The notes under the pieces were generated by a model. The model was not told the origin of the DNA and did no database searches. It saw nothing but the letters and a program-made list of their open reading frames with translations. From positions 3,326,001 to 3,390,000 of the forward strand of contig NZ_CP012946.1 of assembly GCF_001402875.1 (NCBI RefSeq): a stretch of 64,000 bases of DNA, given 5' to 3'. Source of the DNA: Blastochloris viridis. Lineage in GTDB: Bacteria; Pseudomonadota; Alphaproteobacteria; Rhizobiales; Xanthobacteraceae. Shown here one piece after another: positions 52,058 to 61,540 of this stretch. The position numbers and the translations under genes are program-made. Position 1 is the first letter of the stretch. The number at the start of each line of letters is the position of its first letter.

Positions 52058-53214
52058 CGTGCCCACTCCATCGGTTCAATCGGCGCGAAGGTCGACGTCA
52101 CCGCGGCCGGACGGTCGAAGCGCTCGGGATATTGCAGGATCTCTGTGACCTCGGTGACGTGCACGGCGAAATCCTCGTCGAGCCGGCAGCGCCGGCCCTC
52201 CCGCACCGCCGCCGCCAGCTCGGCAACGCCGCGCATGAAATCCATCGTCGGCTCCCGCCAGCCGCGCCGGAACGGCACCGGCCGCACCAGCGGCAGACGC
52301 CGGCCGCGGGATTGGCCCCACCGCCGCTCGATAAAGCGTTCGAGCCGGCCCTGAGCCGGGCGTCGCAGCACCACCGCGCTGCCATAGTCCCACGGCTCGG
52401 CGATATCGAGCGTTCCCGCCTCGCCAATGAGGCGCAGACGGTGGTCGTAGGGCGCCACCACCGAATTGGTGAGGCGCGCCACCACGCCGCCGTCGAACGC
52501 CAGCGCGCCGACCGAGAAGTCGGGCGCGGGGTCGGCCAGCGGCGGCGCCGTGGCCTTGTCGGCGATCAGCAGCGCCGAGAACGCCGTCACCGTGCGCACC
52601 GGCCCGAACATCGCCGCCAGCACGGTGATGGCGTAGCCGGCGTGCTCGAAGGTGCAGCCGGTGGCGAATTCACCGCGGGCCGGCCAAGGCTGGCCGCTGC
52701 GGCTCTTCCAGTCGCGGTAATTGGTGCGGTGGATCATGCCGTCGTCAAGCTCGGCATAGGCGAGCACAGCGCGGCCGATGCGGCCGGCGCGGAGCGCAGC
52801 CCAGGCGGTCTGGGCGGATTCGCCGAGCACGTTGCAGGGCGCCGCGGCGAGGCGAACGCCGGCCTGCTGCGCCTTCGTTCGCAGCTCCACGGCCTCGCGC
52901 ACGGTCATGGCGAGCGGCTTTTCCGAATAGACGTGCTTGCCGGCGGCAATGGCCGCTGCGGTGACGGCCTTGTGGCTCTCCGGCGTGGTGAGGTTGACGA
53001 CGATGGTGCAGGCGCGATCGTCGAGCAGCTCGTCGAGCGAGCGGTAGACCGTATCGCCCCAGCACGCTTGGAAGGCGGTCAGCCGCTGTGGATCGCGGTC
53101 GTAGGCGCCGGTGAGGCGAAGGCGCGCACGGTGATGCTCGAGGCAATGGCGATAGGAGTCCGCGACATAGCCGCAGCCGACGATCGCGATCCCTGTGATG
53201 TCCGGTGCCGTCAC
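52054..53214 (-). CDS. Gfo/Idh/MocA family oxidoreductase
   Basis: 386 residues from a GTG at 53214 with GGGGGAG upstream. N-terminal NAD(P) motif IAIVGCGYVADSYRHCLEHH, active-site EKPLAMT (catalytic Lys) in HVYSEKPLAM, and a C-terminal substrate domain. Such enzymes reduce or oxidise nucleotide-sugar or inositol-type substrates. In this locus it probably supplies an unusual sugar for the polysaccharide. It is linked by overlapping stop/start to the DUF6492-type gene. Confidence 0.88.
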   Translation of the reverse strand: MTAPDITGIAIVGCGYVADSYRHCLEHHRARLRLTGAYDRDPQRLTAFQACWGDTVYRSLDELLDDRACTIVVNLTTPESHKAVTAAAIAAGKHVYSEKPLAMTVREAVELRTKAQQAGVRLAAAPCNVLGESAQTAWAALRAGRIGRAVLAYAELDDGMIHRTNYRDWKSRSGQPWPARGEFATGCTFEHAGYAITVLAAMFGPVRTVTAFSALLIADKATAPPLADPAPDFSVGALAFDGGVVARLTNSVVAPYDHRLRLIGEAGTLDIAEPWDYGSAVVLRRPAQGRLERFIERRWGQSRGRRLPLVRPVPFRRGWREPTMDFMRGVAELAAAVREGRRCRLDEDFAVHVTEVTEILQYPERFDRPAAVTSTFAPIEPMEWAR

Positions 53215-53252
53215 TGCACTCCCCCGCGCATCTGTCACGCCTATGGGCGCCG

Positions 53253-54161
53253 TCAGCCCCTGGTCCGCATCGACCCGACGAAGGCGGCGAGCCGTGCCTG
53301 CCAACCGCGCGTGATCTCGGCCGCGGCAACGCGGCAGAACGGCACGCTCTCGATCAGGTAGCGCCGAAAGAGCCGCTTGGGCTCCGACAGCAGCCGCCAC
53401 AGCCACTCGAACCCGAACCTGCGCGCGAGGGAGGGCGCGCGGCGCAGCGTGCCGAACCGGAAGCCGATGGCGGCGCCGATGCACATCACGATGGCGCCTC
53501 GGAAGCGCTCACGATGGCGGAACGCGAAGATCTCCGATTTCGGCGCCCCGACGCCGAAAAACACATGGGTGGGCCGGCAGCGCGCAACCGCCTGCAGCAG
53601 CTCCTCGCTCGCCGCATCGTCCGATTCGAAGCCGAACGGCGGCACGCAGACGCTGACGCTGTCGGCCGGAAAGGCGCGGCTCTCCAGCCACTCGCGCACC
53701 GTCTGCGCCAGCGCCTCGTCGCTGGCCACGAACGCCGGCCGATGCCGGGCGGGATCGAGCCGATCCACCACCGCGACGAACAGGTCGGCGCCGGTGATCC
53801 GGTGCGGCACGGTGCTGCCGGCGAGAAAGGCGACCCATTGCAGCGGGGCGCCGTCGACGGTGGCACGCCAGGCGAAATCGTAGGCCTGCCGCAGGTCGCG
53901 ATTGTGCTGCAGCTTGACGATGTGATCGACGTTCGCGGTGACGACCAAGCGGCAGGCGGCATCGGCGCCGTCGTTCGCCAGGATCTCGTCGGTCAACGCG
54001 TCAAAGCCGCGGTCGGTGAACTCGACCCCGAGCAAGGACTGCACGCCGCCTGCACCCGGATCGGGTCGCGGCGCGCTGGCCGCCTCCACCACCGGCTCGG
54101 CGCCGGCTCCCGCCTCGCCTGCTGAGGCGCCTCTGGCGACAGGCGCTCGAGAACACGTCAT
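53253..54161 (-). CDS. WecG/TagA/CpsF family glycosyltransferase
   Basis: 302 residues. The GT26 signature is clear: VVTANVDHIVKLQHNRDLRQ, ATVDGAPLQWVAFLAG, HRITGADLF, and the conserved CRPTHVFFGVGAPKSEIFAF followed by IGAAIGFRFGTLRRAP and FGFEWLWRLLSEPKRLFRRY. The family adds N-acetylmannosaminuronic acid, glucosyl or similar residues to lipid-linked precursors. ATG 54161 is chosen; the N-terminal 40 residues are Ala/Gly/Pro-rich. Confidence 0.92.
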   Translation of the reverse strand: MTCSRAPVARGASAGEAGAGAEPVVEAASAPRPDPGAGGVQSLLGVEFTDRGFDALTDEILANDGADAACRLVVTANVDHIVKLQHNRDLRQAYDFAWRATVDGAPLQWVAFLAGSTVPHRITGADLFVAVVDRLDPARHRPAFVASDEALAQTVREWLESRAFPADSVSVCVPPFGFESDDAASEELLQAVARCRPTHVFFGVGAPKSEIFAFRHRERFRGAIVMCIGAAIGFRFGTLRRAPSLARRFGFEWLWRLLSEPKRLFRRYLIESVPFCRVAAAEITRGWQARLAAFVGSMRTRG

Positions 54162-54294
54162 GACCCGATGACCTCGACAGCCGCCGTCACGGTGACAGCG
54201 GACAGCATCCCGATGCACCCTTGCGTCACCGCCGGCGCCCTTGTGCCGGAACGAAGCTCCGCGAGCGCCGAGCATGTCCAAACACGATGTTTCG

Positions 54295-54420
54295 CATACC
54301 GTTCCCGGTTGATCACGTCGTGATCCCGGAAACAACCTCGCCGAAAACCCTTTGATCCAGATTGGATTTTTCGGCGACCGGAAAAATGACACTCCGGCCC
54401 GGTCGGCTGGATTTCGTATC
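54295..54420 (+). repeat. Structured intergenic repeat family, full copy
   Basis: Hairpin A GTTCCCGG TTGATCACG...CGTGATC CCGGAAAC and hairpin B CGCCGAAAA...TTTTTCGGCG, then ACACTCCGGCCCGGTCGGCTGGA. It lies in the 418-bp gap between the CelD-type and WecG-type genes. The rest of that gap shows no feature. Confidence 0.75.
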
Positions 54421-54579
54421 ACACGCATGCGTCAAATGACCCGAGCACCAAGGGCATCGTGCTATCAAAACAGCAAAACGACACCGCGGAATGCCATTTT
54501 CGATCATCTGTCCCCTCGACGCGATCGTGCGATGTCTCGATAAAGTTATGGTTTATCGCCGCCGTTCCGGGAGCAGCCT

Positions 54580-55728
54580 TCACTCCGACGCCGCCACCGG
54601 CTCTCGCGCCGTCGAACGGGGACGGGCGGCGGGTCTGCGCATAAGATCGACCACTCCGTGGGCCAAACGGCTACGCAATGCGTCCGCCACCAGATCGCCG
54701 CCGGCATAATGCACCTCCCGCGGGCGCCAGCGCGTCTTGGAAACGTCGGTGCCGGTCGACAGGTTCACCAGGCGCAGGCGCTGAGCGATCGCCCACTTGA
54801 TGGCTTCCGCCACCGTGGTGGTCATCACGCTGTAGCGGCCCCACTCCGGCGCGTATCCGGAGAAATAGAGATAGAGTTCGTCACCGAACAGAAAGCCGAG
54901 CCGGGTGGCGATCACCGTCTCCGCCACCACCAACTGGAACACCCGAAGCCCGCCGCGGGCGGCAAGCGCGCGGCAATAGTCGTGCAGAAAGGCGCGCGAC
55001 GTCGGGGTCGCGAACACATTGGCGTGGGCGATGGTCCCCGACCGGTCGGCGCGATGCTGGTGGAGTTCCAGAAAGCGCCCGACGGCGGCATCGACCTCGG
55101 CCGGCGCCTCGACCACGCGAAATTCGAAACCGTGTCCATCGCGCGTCAGCGAATTGTAGCACTTGCGCAGCGATTCCTTGATGTTGCGCGGCAGCAAGGC
55201 CCGGAAGCCCTCCCAGCTGTCCGGCAGGTCGAGCACGTAATCGACCAGATCGAACGCCCGAGACGACGGAACGGCACGGCCGAGCCAGTCGTCCGCCACC
55301 GGCGAGCGCTGCACGCCGCGCCATTGAACCCAGTCCCAGCGCTCGGCGCTGCCGTCGAAGGCCGCCTGCAACGCCGGCATGACCTCAGCCACCCGTTCGG
55401 CCACGCAAACCGGCCCGCGCATCTCCGTCACATAGGAATCGGCGCCGAAGAACTGCAGCTCCCGGGTGCGGAACGGGCCGACCGATGGACGCACGGTCAG
55501 CATCATCGGCGCGACGGCGACCAGCTTGCCGGCATCGTCGCGGACGGAGTGGATCCGCAGACGATCCTCCGCCTTCAACGACTTGCGGCCGAAATGACGC
55601 CACCACGTCACGTTCCACAGCGGCGTTGCGAACGGCGAGCGCGGCGATACCGTCTGGGCAAGATCCTCCCATTCGGGACAGATCCGGGCAAGGCCCGCCG
55701 CATCGGTGATGGTTTCGACCTTGAGCAC
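54580..55728 (-). CDS. CelD/BcsL-type GNAT acetyltransferase
   Basis: 382 residues. The layout fits the Acetyltransf_6 (CelD/FemAB-like) domain: FATPLWNVTWWRHFGRKS near the N-terminus, LPRNIKESLRKCYNSLTRDG in the middle, and LYFSGYAPEWGRYSVMTTTV toward the C-terminal acyl-CoA-binding half. Such proteins acetylate or otherwise decorate polysaccharides. Its start lies 2 bp after the stop of the glycosyltransferase at 55731, so the two form one transcript. Confidence 0.85.
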   Translation of the reverse strand: MLKVETITDAAGLARICPEWEDLAQTVSPRSPFATPLWNVTWWRHFGRKSLKAEDRLRIHSVRDDAGKLVAVAPMMLTVRPSVGPFRTRELQFFGADSYVTEMRGPVCVAERVAEVMPALQAAFDGSAERWDWVQWRGVQRSPVADDWLGRAVPSSRAFDLVDYVLDLPDSWEGFRALLPRNIKESLRKCYNSLTRDGHGFEFRVVEAPAEVDAAVGRFLELHQHRADRSGTIAHANVFATPTSRAFLHDYCRALAARGGLRVFQLVVAETVIATRLGFLFGDELYLYFSGYAPEWGRYSVMTTTVAEAIKWAIAQRLRLVNLSTGTDVSKTRWRPREVHYAGGDLVADALRSRLAHGVVDLMRRPAARPRSTAREPVAASE

Positions 55729-55730
55729 CC

Positions 55731-56549
55731 TCAGCCCCCCATCACACGCACAAACGCCTTCGCCAGAACAAACTCAAGGGCGCCATGCTCCGCCCGATAG
55801 CGCGCCTGGATGCGCCGGTAGCACGCCGCGATGGCATCCTGCTGGCCAGGCCGGTGCATGAGCGAGGGGCCGATGCGATAGTGCAGCGACACCCGGTCCA
55901 GCACCAGCGCACCGAATCGCCGGATGGCCCGAGCGTAGAAATCAACGTCCTCGACCAGTTCCAGGTCCGGGTCGAACCCGCCCAGGTCGGCGATGCAGGA
56001 CCGCCGGATCATGGCGGCGCCGCAAACCAGCGGCGTCGGCCCGAACACCATCGCCGCACCGAGACCCAGCCTGCGGCCGAACCGTGCGAAGCGCCGGGCG
56101 CGGCGGGTCGCGTCGGCGAAATACTGGCGTTCGTGCGTCAGGTCGACCGCGCCGAACGGCTCGACGCGGCCGAACACCACGCCGACATCGCGGTGCGCGG
56201 CGAACGCCGCCCTGGCCGCCTCATAGTGGCCCTCGGGCACCAGGTCGTCATCGTCGAGAAAATGAACCAGCTCGCCGCGGGCCAGCGGCCAACCCAGATT
56301 GCGCACCACCGCGGGCCGCCCGCGCGAGGGCTCTGGGTTCTTGAGATAGCGGATGCCATCGGCGTGGAAGCCGGCTACGACGGCCGAGGCCGATCCGTCC
56401 GGACAATCGTCGACGACGACGATCTCGGTCGTCACATTGGCCTGGGACAGCACGCTGCGAAGCGCGGCCTCCAACTCGACCGGTCTGCGGTATGCCGGGA
56501 TAATGACCGAAACGTCGGGCCTCACGCTCGAGCCTCTGTCTGACGGCAC
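55731..56549 (-). CDS. Family 2 glycosyltransferase
   Basis: 272 residues. VSVIIPAYRRPVELEAALRS, VVVDDCPDGSASAVV, GRPAVVRNLGWPLARGELVH followed by FLDDDDLVPEGHYEAAR, and LGGFDPDLELVEDVDFYARA. No transmembrane segment. First gene of the minus-strand group that continues into the CelD-type gene. Confidence 0.92.
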   Translation of the reverse strand: MPSDRGSSVRPDVSVIIPAYRRPVELEAALRSVLSQANVTTEIVVVDDCPDGSASAVVAGFHADGIRYLKNPEPSRGRPAVVRNLGWPLARGELVHFLDDDDLVPEGHYEAARAAFAAHRDVGVVFGRVEPFGAVDLTHERQYFADATRRARRFARFGRRLGLGAAMVFGPTPLVCGAAMIRRSCIADLGGFDPDLELVEDVDFYARAIRRFGALVLDRVSLHYRIGPSLMHRPGQQDAIAACYRRIQARYRAEHGALEFVLAKAFVRVMGG

Positions 56550-56900
56550 GTTCTGCGGGCGAACGGCGGGTGATATCGGGAAGATCGGAACCGGCGCTTC
56601 CTATCGAGCGGGTGACAGCGGGACAAGGGCCTGCCCTCGGCGCCCGACGGCACGGCGGGCAGCAGGCATCTCCATTCGGTTTTCCGGCATATCCGGAGTT
56701 GGCTGCGCCTCGGGCGAATTCGGAAGGCATGTCAGAAAACAGGCGACATGCCAGCCGCCGTTTACCTCGGGCGGCGAAAGGAAGCGATCACGTTCGGGTT
56801 ATGTTGCCGCTGCGGGCGGCCCCGGTTGCGCACGCGCCGGCTTCGGCCATGGCCGTGCCCATGCTAATCTTTGCGCGACACCGAGGCCGGCGGACACCCC
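56550..56900. other. Divergent intergenic region, no gene seen
   Basis: 351 bp between the starts of the family 2 glycosyltransferase and cysD. It should carry both promoters; I recognise no repeat or operator-like palindrome here. Confidence 0.4.
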
Positions 56901-57932
56901 ATGCAGCGTGACGGCAACAGTTGGCGCGAGGGCGCGGCAGACCTCACCGTTCCGTTTCGTCAAACCGCCCATGATGCATTGGCTCCGCTCATCCGGCGCT
57001 ATGTCAGCCGCGGCCCGGCCTGTCCGTGCGGCCACCGGCTGACGCAGCAGCTCAAGGCCCTCGAAGCCGAAGCGATCGAGATCATGCGCGAGGTGGTGGC
57101 CCAGGCTGCCAACCCGGTGCTGCTCTATTCGATCGGCAAGGATTCGACGGTGATGATGCACCTGGCGCGCAAGGCGTTCTTCCCGACGCCACCGCCGTTC
57201 CCGTTCCTGCACATCGCCACCACCTGGGACTTCCGTGACATGATCGCCTATCGCGATCTGCTGGTCCAAGCGCTCGGCGTCGAGCTCAGGGTGCACACCA
57301 ACGCCGAGGGCCTGGAGCGCGGCATCAGCCCGATTGCCTCCGACCCCGGCGTCCACGCGCGGGTGATGATCACGGAAGCGCTGAAGCAGGCGCTCGACCA
57401 ATGGACGTTCGACGCCGCGTTCGGCGGCGGCCGCCGCGACGAGGAGAAGAGCCGCGCCAAGGAGCGGGTGTTCTCGTTCCGCTCGGCCCAGCACGCCTGG
57501 GACCCGCGCAACCAGCGGCCCGAGCTGTGGAACCTCTACAATGCCCGCGTCGCCGCCGGCGAGTCGATGCGGGTGTTCCCGCTGTCGAACTGGACCGAGC
57601 TCGACGTCTGGAGCTACATCGCCGCCGAGGACATTCCCGTCGTGCCGCTCTATTTCGCCAGCGACCGGCCGGTCGTCGCCCGCGACGGCGCGCTGATCCT
57701 GGTCGACGACGACCGCCTGCCGGTGGCAGCCGGCGAGGTGCGGCTGCGCCGCGTCCGTTTCCGCACGCTGGGCTGCTATCCGCTCACCGCCGCCATCGAG
57801 TCGGCCGCCGAGACCGTCGACGACATCATCGCCGAGATGCGCGCGGCCACCACCTCCGAACGCCACGGCCGCCTGATCGACCATGACGAGGCCGCGTCGA
57901 TGGAGATCAAGAAGCGCGAGGGCTATTTCTGA
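56901..57932 (+). CDS. cysD: Sulfate adenylyltransferase subunit 2
   Basis: 343 residues, about 40 more than usual at the N-terminus. ATP-PP motif [68 protein letters not shown] and the C-terminal EIKKREGYF. It activates sulfate to APS together with CysN. ATG 56901 is chosen, a start at 56871 being possible. Its stop overlaps the cysNC start (TGATG). Confidence 0.95.
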   Translation: MQRDGNSWREGAADLTVPFRQTAHDALAPLIRRYVSRGPACPCGHRLTQQLKALEAEAIEIMREVVAQAANPVLLYSIGKDSTVMMHLARKAFFPTPPPFPFLHIATTWDFRDMIAYRDLLVQALGVELRVHTNAEGLERGISPIASDPGVHARVMITEALKQALDQWTFDAAFGGGRRDEEKSRAKERVFSFRSAQHAWDPRNQRPELWNLYNARVAAGESMRVFPLSNWTELDVWSYIAAEDIPVVPLYFASDRPVVARDGALILVDDDRLPVAAGEVRLRRVRFRTLGCYPLTAAIESAAETVDDIIAEMRAATTSERHGRLIDHDEAASMEIKKREGYF

Positions 57933-59851
57933 TGACGGCGCCGCCCGCCGCGCCCGCCGACGACCGGCCGCCGCTGCGCGTCATCACCTGCGGCTCGGTC
58001 GACGACGGCAAGTCGACGCTGATCGGCCGGCTGCTCTACGATTGCCGGCTGATCCTCGACGACCAGCTCGCCGCCGTCGCCCGCGACAGCCGGCGGCACG
58101 GCACCGTCGGCGACGACCTCGATCTCGCCCTGCTGGTCGACGGCCTCGCTGCCGAACGCGAGCAGGGCATTACCATCGACGTCGCCTACCGCTTCTTCCG
58201 CACCGGCCGGCGCGCCTTCATCCTGGCCGACACCCCCGGCCACGAGCAATTCACCCGCAACATGGCGACCGCGGCCTCGACCGCGGAGGCCGCGGTGGTG
58301 CTGGTCGACGCGCGCAAGGGCGTGTTGGCACAGACCCGGCGCCACAGCTTCATCTGCGCGCTGCTCGGCATCGGCACGGCAATCCTGGCGGTCAACAAGA
58401 TCGACCTGGTCGACGCCTCGGAGGATACATTCAGCCGCATCGCCGCCGACTACCGCAAGGTCGCGGCGCAACTCGGCCTTCGCACCGTCGTTGCGATCCC
58501 GGTGTCGGCGCGCTGGGGCGACAACGTCGCCATCCGCTCCGCGCGCACGCCGTGGTACGGCGGGCCGACGGTGGTGGAGGCTTTGGAGAGCATCGACGTC
58601 GCCGGGCACGCGCCGGAGCGGCCGTTCCGCTTTCCGGTGCAGTGGGTGAACCGGCCCGGCGCCGATTTCCGCGGCTATGCCGGCACGGTGGCGTCGGGCG
58701 CGGTCGCGGTCGGCGATGCGGTGGTGGTGGCAGGATCGGGACAGCAGAGCACGGTGGCGCGCATCGTCACCTTCGACGGCGACCGCGCCGTGGCCTGTGC
58801 CGGCGACGCCGTGACGCTGGTGCTGGCGGACGCGATCGACCTTGCCCGCGGCGATCTGCTGGCGCCGCCGCAGCACCGGCCGGTGGTGGCCGACCAGTTC
58901 TCGGCACAGCTGGTGTGGATGAGCGAGCAGCCGATGCTGCCCGGCCGCTCCTATCTGATGCGGATCGGCACCGCGATGCTGCCGGTACGGGTGACGACAC
59001 TCAAGCACCGCATCGACATCGGCGACTTCGGCACCGTTCCGGCACGCACGCTGGCGCTCAACGATATCGGCGTGGTGAACGTCGCCACCGCGCGCCCGGT
59101 GGCGTTCGACGCCTATGCCGACAATCGCCGCACCGGCGCCTTTATCCTGATCGACCGCGACACCAACGCAACGGCAGGCGCCGGCATGGTGCTGTTCCCG
59201 CTGCGGCGGGCCGCCAACATCCATCGCCAGCGCCATACCGTCGACAAGCGGGCGCGGGCGGCGCTGAAGCAGCAGCGCCCGTGCATCGTGTGGTTCACCG
59301 GGCTGTCGGGGTCGGGGAAGTCGACCATCGCCGACCTGGTCGAGAGGACGCTGCACGCCCGCGGCATTCACACCATGCTGCTCGACGGCGACAATGTGCG
59401 GCTCGGCCTCAACCACGACCTCGGCTTCACCGACGCCGACCGGGTCGAGAACATCCGCCGGGTCGGCGAGGTAGCCAAGCTGTTCGTCGAGTCGGGGCTG
59501 GTCGTGCTGTGCTGCTTCATCTCGCCGTTCCGGGCCGAGCGGCAGATGGTGCGGGGCTTGGTCCAGCCCGAGGAGTTCTGCGAGGTGTTCGTCGACACCC
59601 CGATCGAGGTCTGCATCGACCGCGACGCCAAGGGCCTTTACCGCAAGGCGCTGGCCGGCGAGATCCCGAACTTCACCGGCATCGGCAGCCCGTACGAGCG
59701 GCCGGATGCACCCGAGATCACCATCGCCACACTGGCGGAGCCACCGTACACTGCCGCCGAGCGGGTGGTGGACTGGGTGCTCGCCCGCATTCAGCCCGGC
59801 GGCCAGCCCACCGGCGCGGCCGGCACAAGTCACGGCAGCGCTCAGGCTTGA
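57932..59851 (+). CDS. cysNC: Bifunctional sulfate adenylyltransferase subunit 1 / APS kinase
   Basis: 639 residues. Residues about 15-430 are the GTPase Cys[19 protein letters not shown] (P-loop), [27 protein letters not shown]. Residues about 445-625 are the APS kinase Cys[19 protein letters not shown] (P-loop around residue 456), [28 protein letters not shown] and [13 protein letters not shown]. The product is PAPS. Such fusions (also called NodQ/CysNC) serve cysteine synthesis or sulfation; it borders the polysaccharide locus, but no sulfotransferase is visible here. Confidence 0.96.
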   Translation: MTAPPAAPADDRPPLRVITCGSVDDGKSTLIGRLLYDCRLILDDQLAAVARDSRRHGTVGDDLDLALLVDGLAAEREQGITIDVAYRFFRTGRRAFILADTPGHEQFTRNMATAASTAEAAVVLVDARKGVLAQTRRHSFICALLGIGTAILAVNKIDLVDASEDTFSRIAADYRKVAAQLGLRTVVAIPVSARWGDNVAIRSARTPWYGGPTVVEALESIDVAGHAPERPFRFPVQWVNRPGADFRGYAGTVASGAVAVGDAVVVAGSGQQSTVARIVTFDGDRAVACAGDAVTLVLADAIDLARGDLLAPPQHRPVVADQFSAQLVWMSEQPMLPGRSYLMRIGTAMLPVRVTTLKHRIDIGDFGTVPARTLALNDIGVVNVATARPVAFDAYADNRRTGAFILIDRDTNATAGAGMVLFPLRRAANIHRQRHTVDKRARAALKQQRPCIVWFTGLSGSGKSTIADLVERTLHARGIHTMLLDGDNVRLGLNHDLGFTDADRVENIRRVGEVAKLFVESGLVVLCCFISPFRAERQMVRGLVQPEEFCEVFVDTPIEVCIDRDAKGLYRKALAGEIPNFTGIGSPYERPDAPEITIATLAEPPYTAAERVVDWVLARIQPGGQPTGAAGTSHGSAQA

Positions 59852-60918
59852 TCGGGCGGCGGCTTGATATCGATGGCGTGGCCGGCGCGGTCGCGCTTGG
59901 CTGAGAGATAGCGCAGATTGGCGGCGGTCTGGCGGCCGAACACGCGCTCCTCGGCCACCACCTCAAGGCCGGCCGTCCGCAACGCGTCGGTCTTCACCGG
60001 GTTGTTGGTGAGGAGGCGCACCTTTGTCACGCCGAGTTGGCGCAGCATCGCGGCGGCGAAATCGAACCGGCGGCCGTCGGGGTCGAAACCCAGCGCCTCG
60101 TCGGCGTCGAAGGTATCGAAGCCTTGGCTCTGCAGCTGGTAGGCCCGCATCTTGTTGGCAATCCCGGTGCCGCGGCCCTCGTGGTCCAGATAGAGGATGA
60201 TGCCGCCGGCACCGGCCGCCATGCGGCGGGCGGTGTCGCGCAACTGGTCGCCACAGTCGCAGGCCAGGCTGCCGAACAGATCGCCGGTCAGGCAGGCCGA
60301 GTGCAGCCGCACCGGCACCACGCCGGCGAGGTCGGGCCGGCCGACCACCACCGCCACCTGGTCGCGCAGGCCCTCGCCGCCGCGGAACACCACGAACTCG
60401 CTGTCAGGCGCACCCGCCAGCGGCACCGGCCCGCGGCCGACGATGCGCAGGCGCTGGACCTCGCCGGCGCGGTAGGCGGCGATCGCGCTCGCCGCGACCC
60501 GCAGCACGCCGGCATCCGGCGCGGCGACCTCTGCCAGCACCATCGCCGGCAGCACCAGAGCGAGACGGGCGAGTTCGAGCGCGACGTCGTCGAGCGGTAC
60601 GGCCGGGCTCACCGGCGCGTCGATGGTGGCGTCCAGCGCCAGGGTCAACCGTTCGATCCGGGCGGGATCGAGCCGCGGCAACGCCACGACCCCCGGCCTG
60701 GCCCGCTCCAGCCCGAGCCGGCGCAGCCGCGCCGCCGGCAGGACCAGCCGCGCCGTGCCCGCCGCCAACGCGCCGAATTCCGCCGCCAGTGTCGCGTCGA
60801 GCCCCTCGGCTGCGACCGCCAGCACCGCGGCGGCGCCGTCCATGATCGTCACCGGGCGACCGGCACGGATTTCAGCCAGCGCCCGCTCGACCGCCACATG
60901 TTCGTGCTGCAACCTCAT
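59842..60918 (-). CDS. ribA: GTP cyclohydrolase II with degenerate N-terminal domain
   Basis: 358 residues. The C-terminal ~200 residues are GTP cyclohydrolase [28 protein letters not shown] has the three zinc Cys (C...C.C), [20 protein letters not shown] is the catalytic region and [12 protein letters not shown] the GTP-binding part. The N-terminal ~150 residues align in position with the DHBP synthase (RibB) half of bifunctional RibBA but lack its acidic catalytic residues as far as I can see, so only RibA activity is expected. ATG at 60918. Its stop overlaps cysNC by 10 bp, convergent. Confidence 0.92.
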   Translation of the reverse strand: MRLQHEHVAVERALAEIRAGRPVTIMDGAAAVLAVAAEGLDATLAAEFGALAAGTARLVLPAARLRRLGLERARPGVVALPRLDPARIERLTLALDATIDAPVSPAVPLDDVALELARLALVLPAMVLAEVAAPDAGVLRVAASAIAAYRAGEVQRLRIVGRGPVPLAGAPDSEFVVFRGGEGLRDQVAVVVGRPDLAGVVPVRLHSACLTGDLFGSLACDCGDQLRDTARRMAAGAGGIILYLDHEGRGTGIANKMRAYQLQSQGFDTFDADEALGFDPDGRRFDFAAAMLRQLGVTKVRLLTNNPVKTDALRTAGLEVVAEERVFGRQTAANLRYLSAKRDRAGHAIDIKPPPDQA

Positions 60919-61032
60919 CGTCCACTCTTCACCGCGGCCGCATGTCAAAACCGCATCGGCCTGCCTATCAGAACCGGAGCCATCCGGCATCATTTGGCGT
61001 TGCAGCATATTTCATCAGCGGCGCTGCCCTGA

Positions 61033-61476
61033 TCAGCGCCGCTCGCGGAAGAACGCCTTCAGCAGCGCGGCCGAGTCCTGCTCGGCCAGGCCGCAATAGA
61101 CCTCGGGGCGGTGGTGGCAGGTCACGCTGGCATAGAGCCGGACGCCGCTCTCCACCGCGCCGCCCTTGGGATCGCTTGCGCCGTAATAGAGCCGGCGGAT
61201 GCGCGCGAACGAGATCGCCGCCGCACACATCGGGCACGGCTCCAGCGTGACGTAGAGGTCGCAGCCGATCAGCCGCTCCGAGCCGAGCGCGGCCGCCGCG
61301 GCGCGGATCGCGATCATTTCGGCGTGCGCGGTGGGGTCGCGCAATTCCAGCGTGCGGTTGCCGGCGCGGGCAATGACCACGCCCTGTTTGACGATGGCGC
61401 AGCCGATCGGCACCTCGCCGCGCGACGCTGCAGCGCAGGCCTCCGCCAACGCAATGTCCATGAATGAGGGCCGCAC
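61033..61476 (-). CDS. tadA: tRNA-specific adenosine deaminase
   Basis: 147 residues from a GTG at 61476 preceded by GGGGAGG (ATG at 61461 is in frame but has no ribosome site). Zinc-deaminase motifs: DPTAHAEMIAIRAA (HAE catalytic Glu) and TLEPCPMCAAAISFARI (PCxxC). KGGAVESGVRLYA and HHRPEVYCG complete the TadA pattern. It makes inosine 34 in tRNA-Arg(ACG). Divergent from the pseudouridine synthase gene with 64 bp between starts. Confidence 0.95.
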   Translation of the reverse strand: MRPSFMDIALAEACAAASRGEVPIGCAIVKQGVVIARAGNRTLELRDPTAHAEMIAIRAAAAALGSERLIGCDLYVTLEPCPMCAAAISFARIRRLYYGASDPKGGAVESGVRLYASVTCHHRPEVYCGLAEQDSAALLKAFFRERR

Positions 61477-61540
61477 CGCTCGTATTCCTCCCCGCGCCAT
61501 GCTACAGGCGCCCCTCTTCCCTTCAAGGCACGGAACCGCC

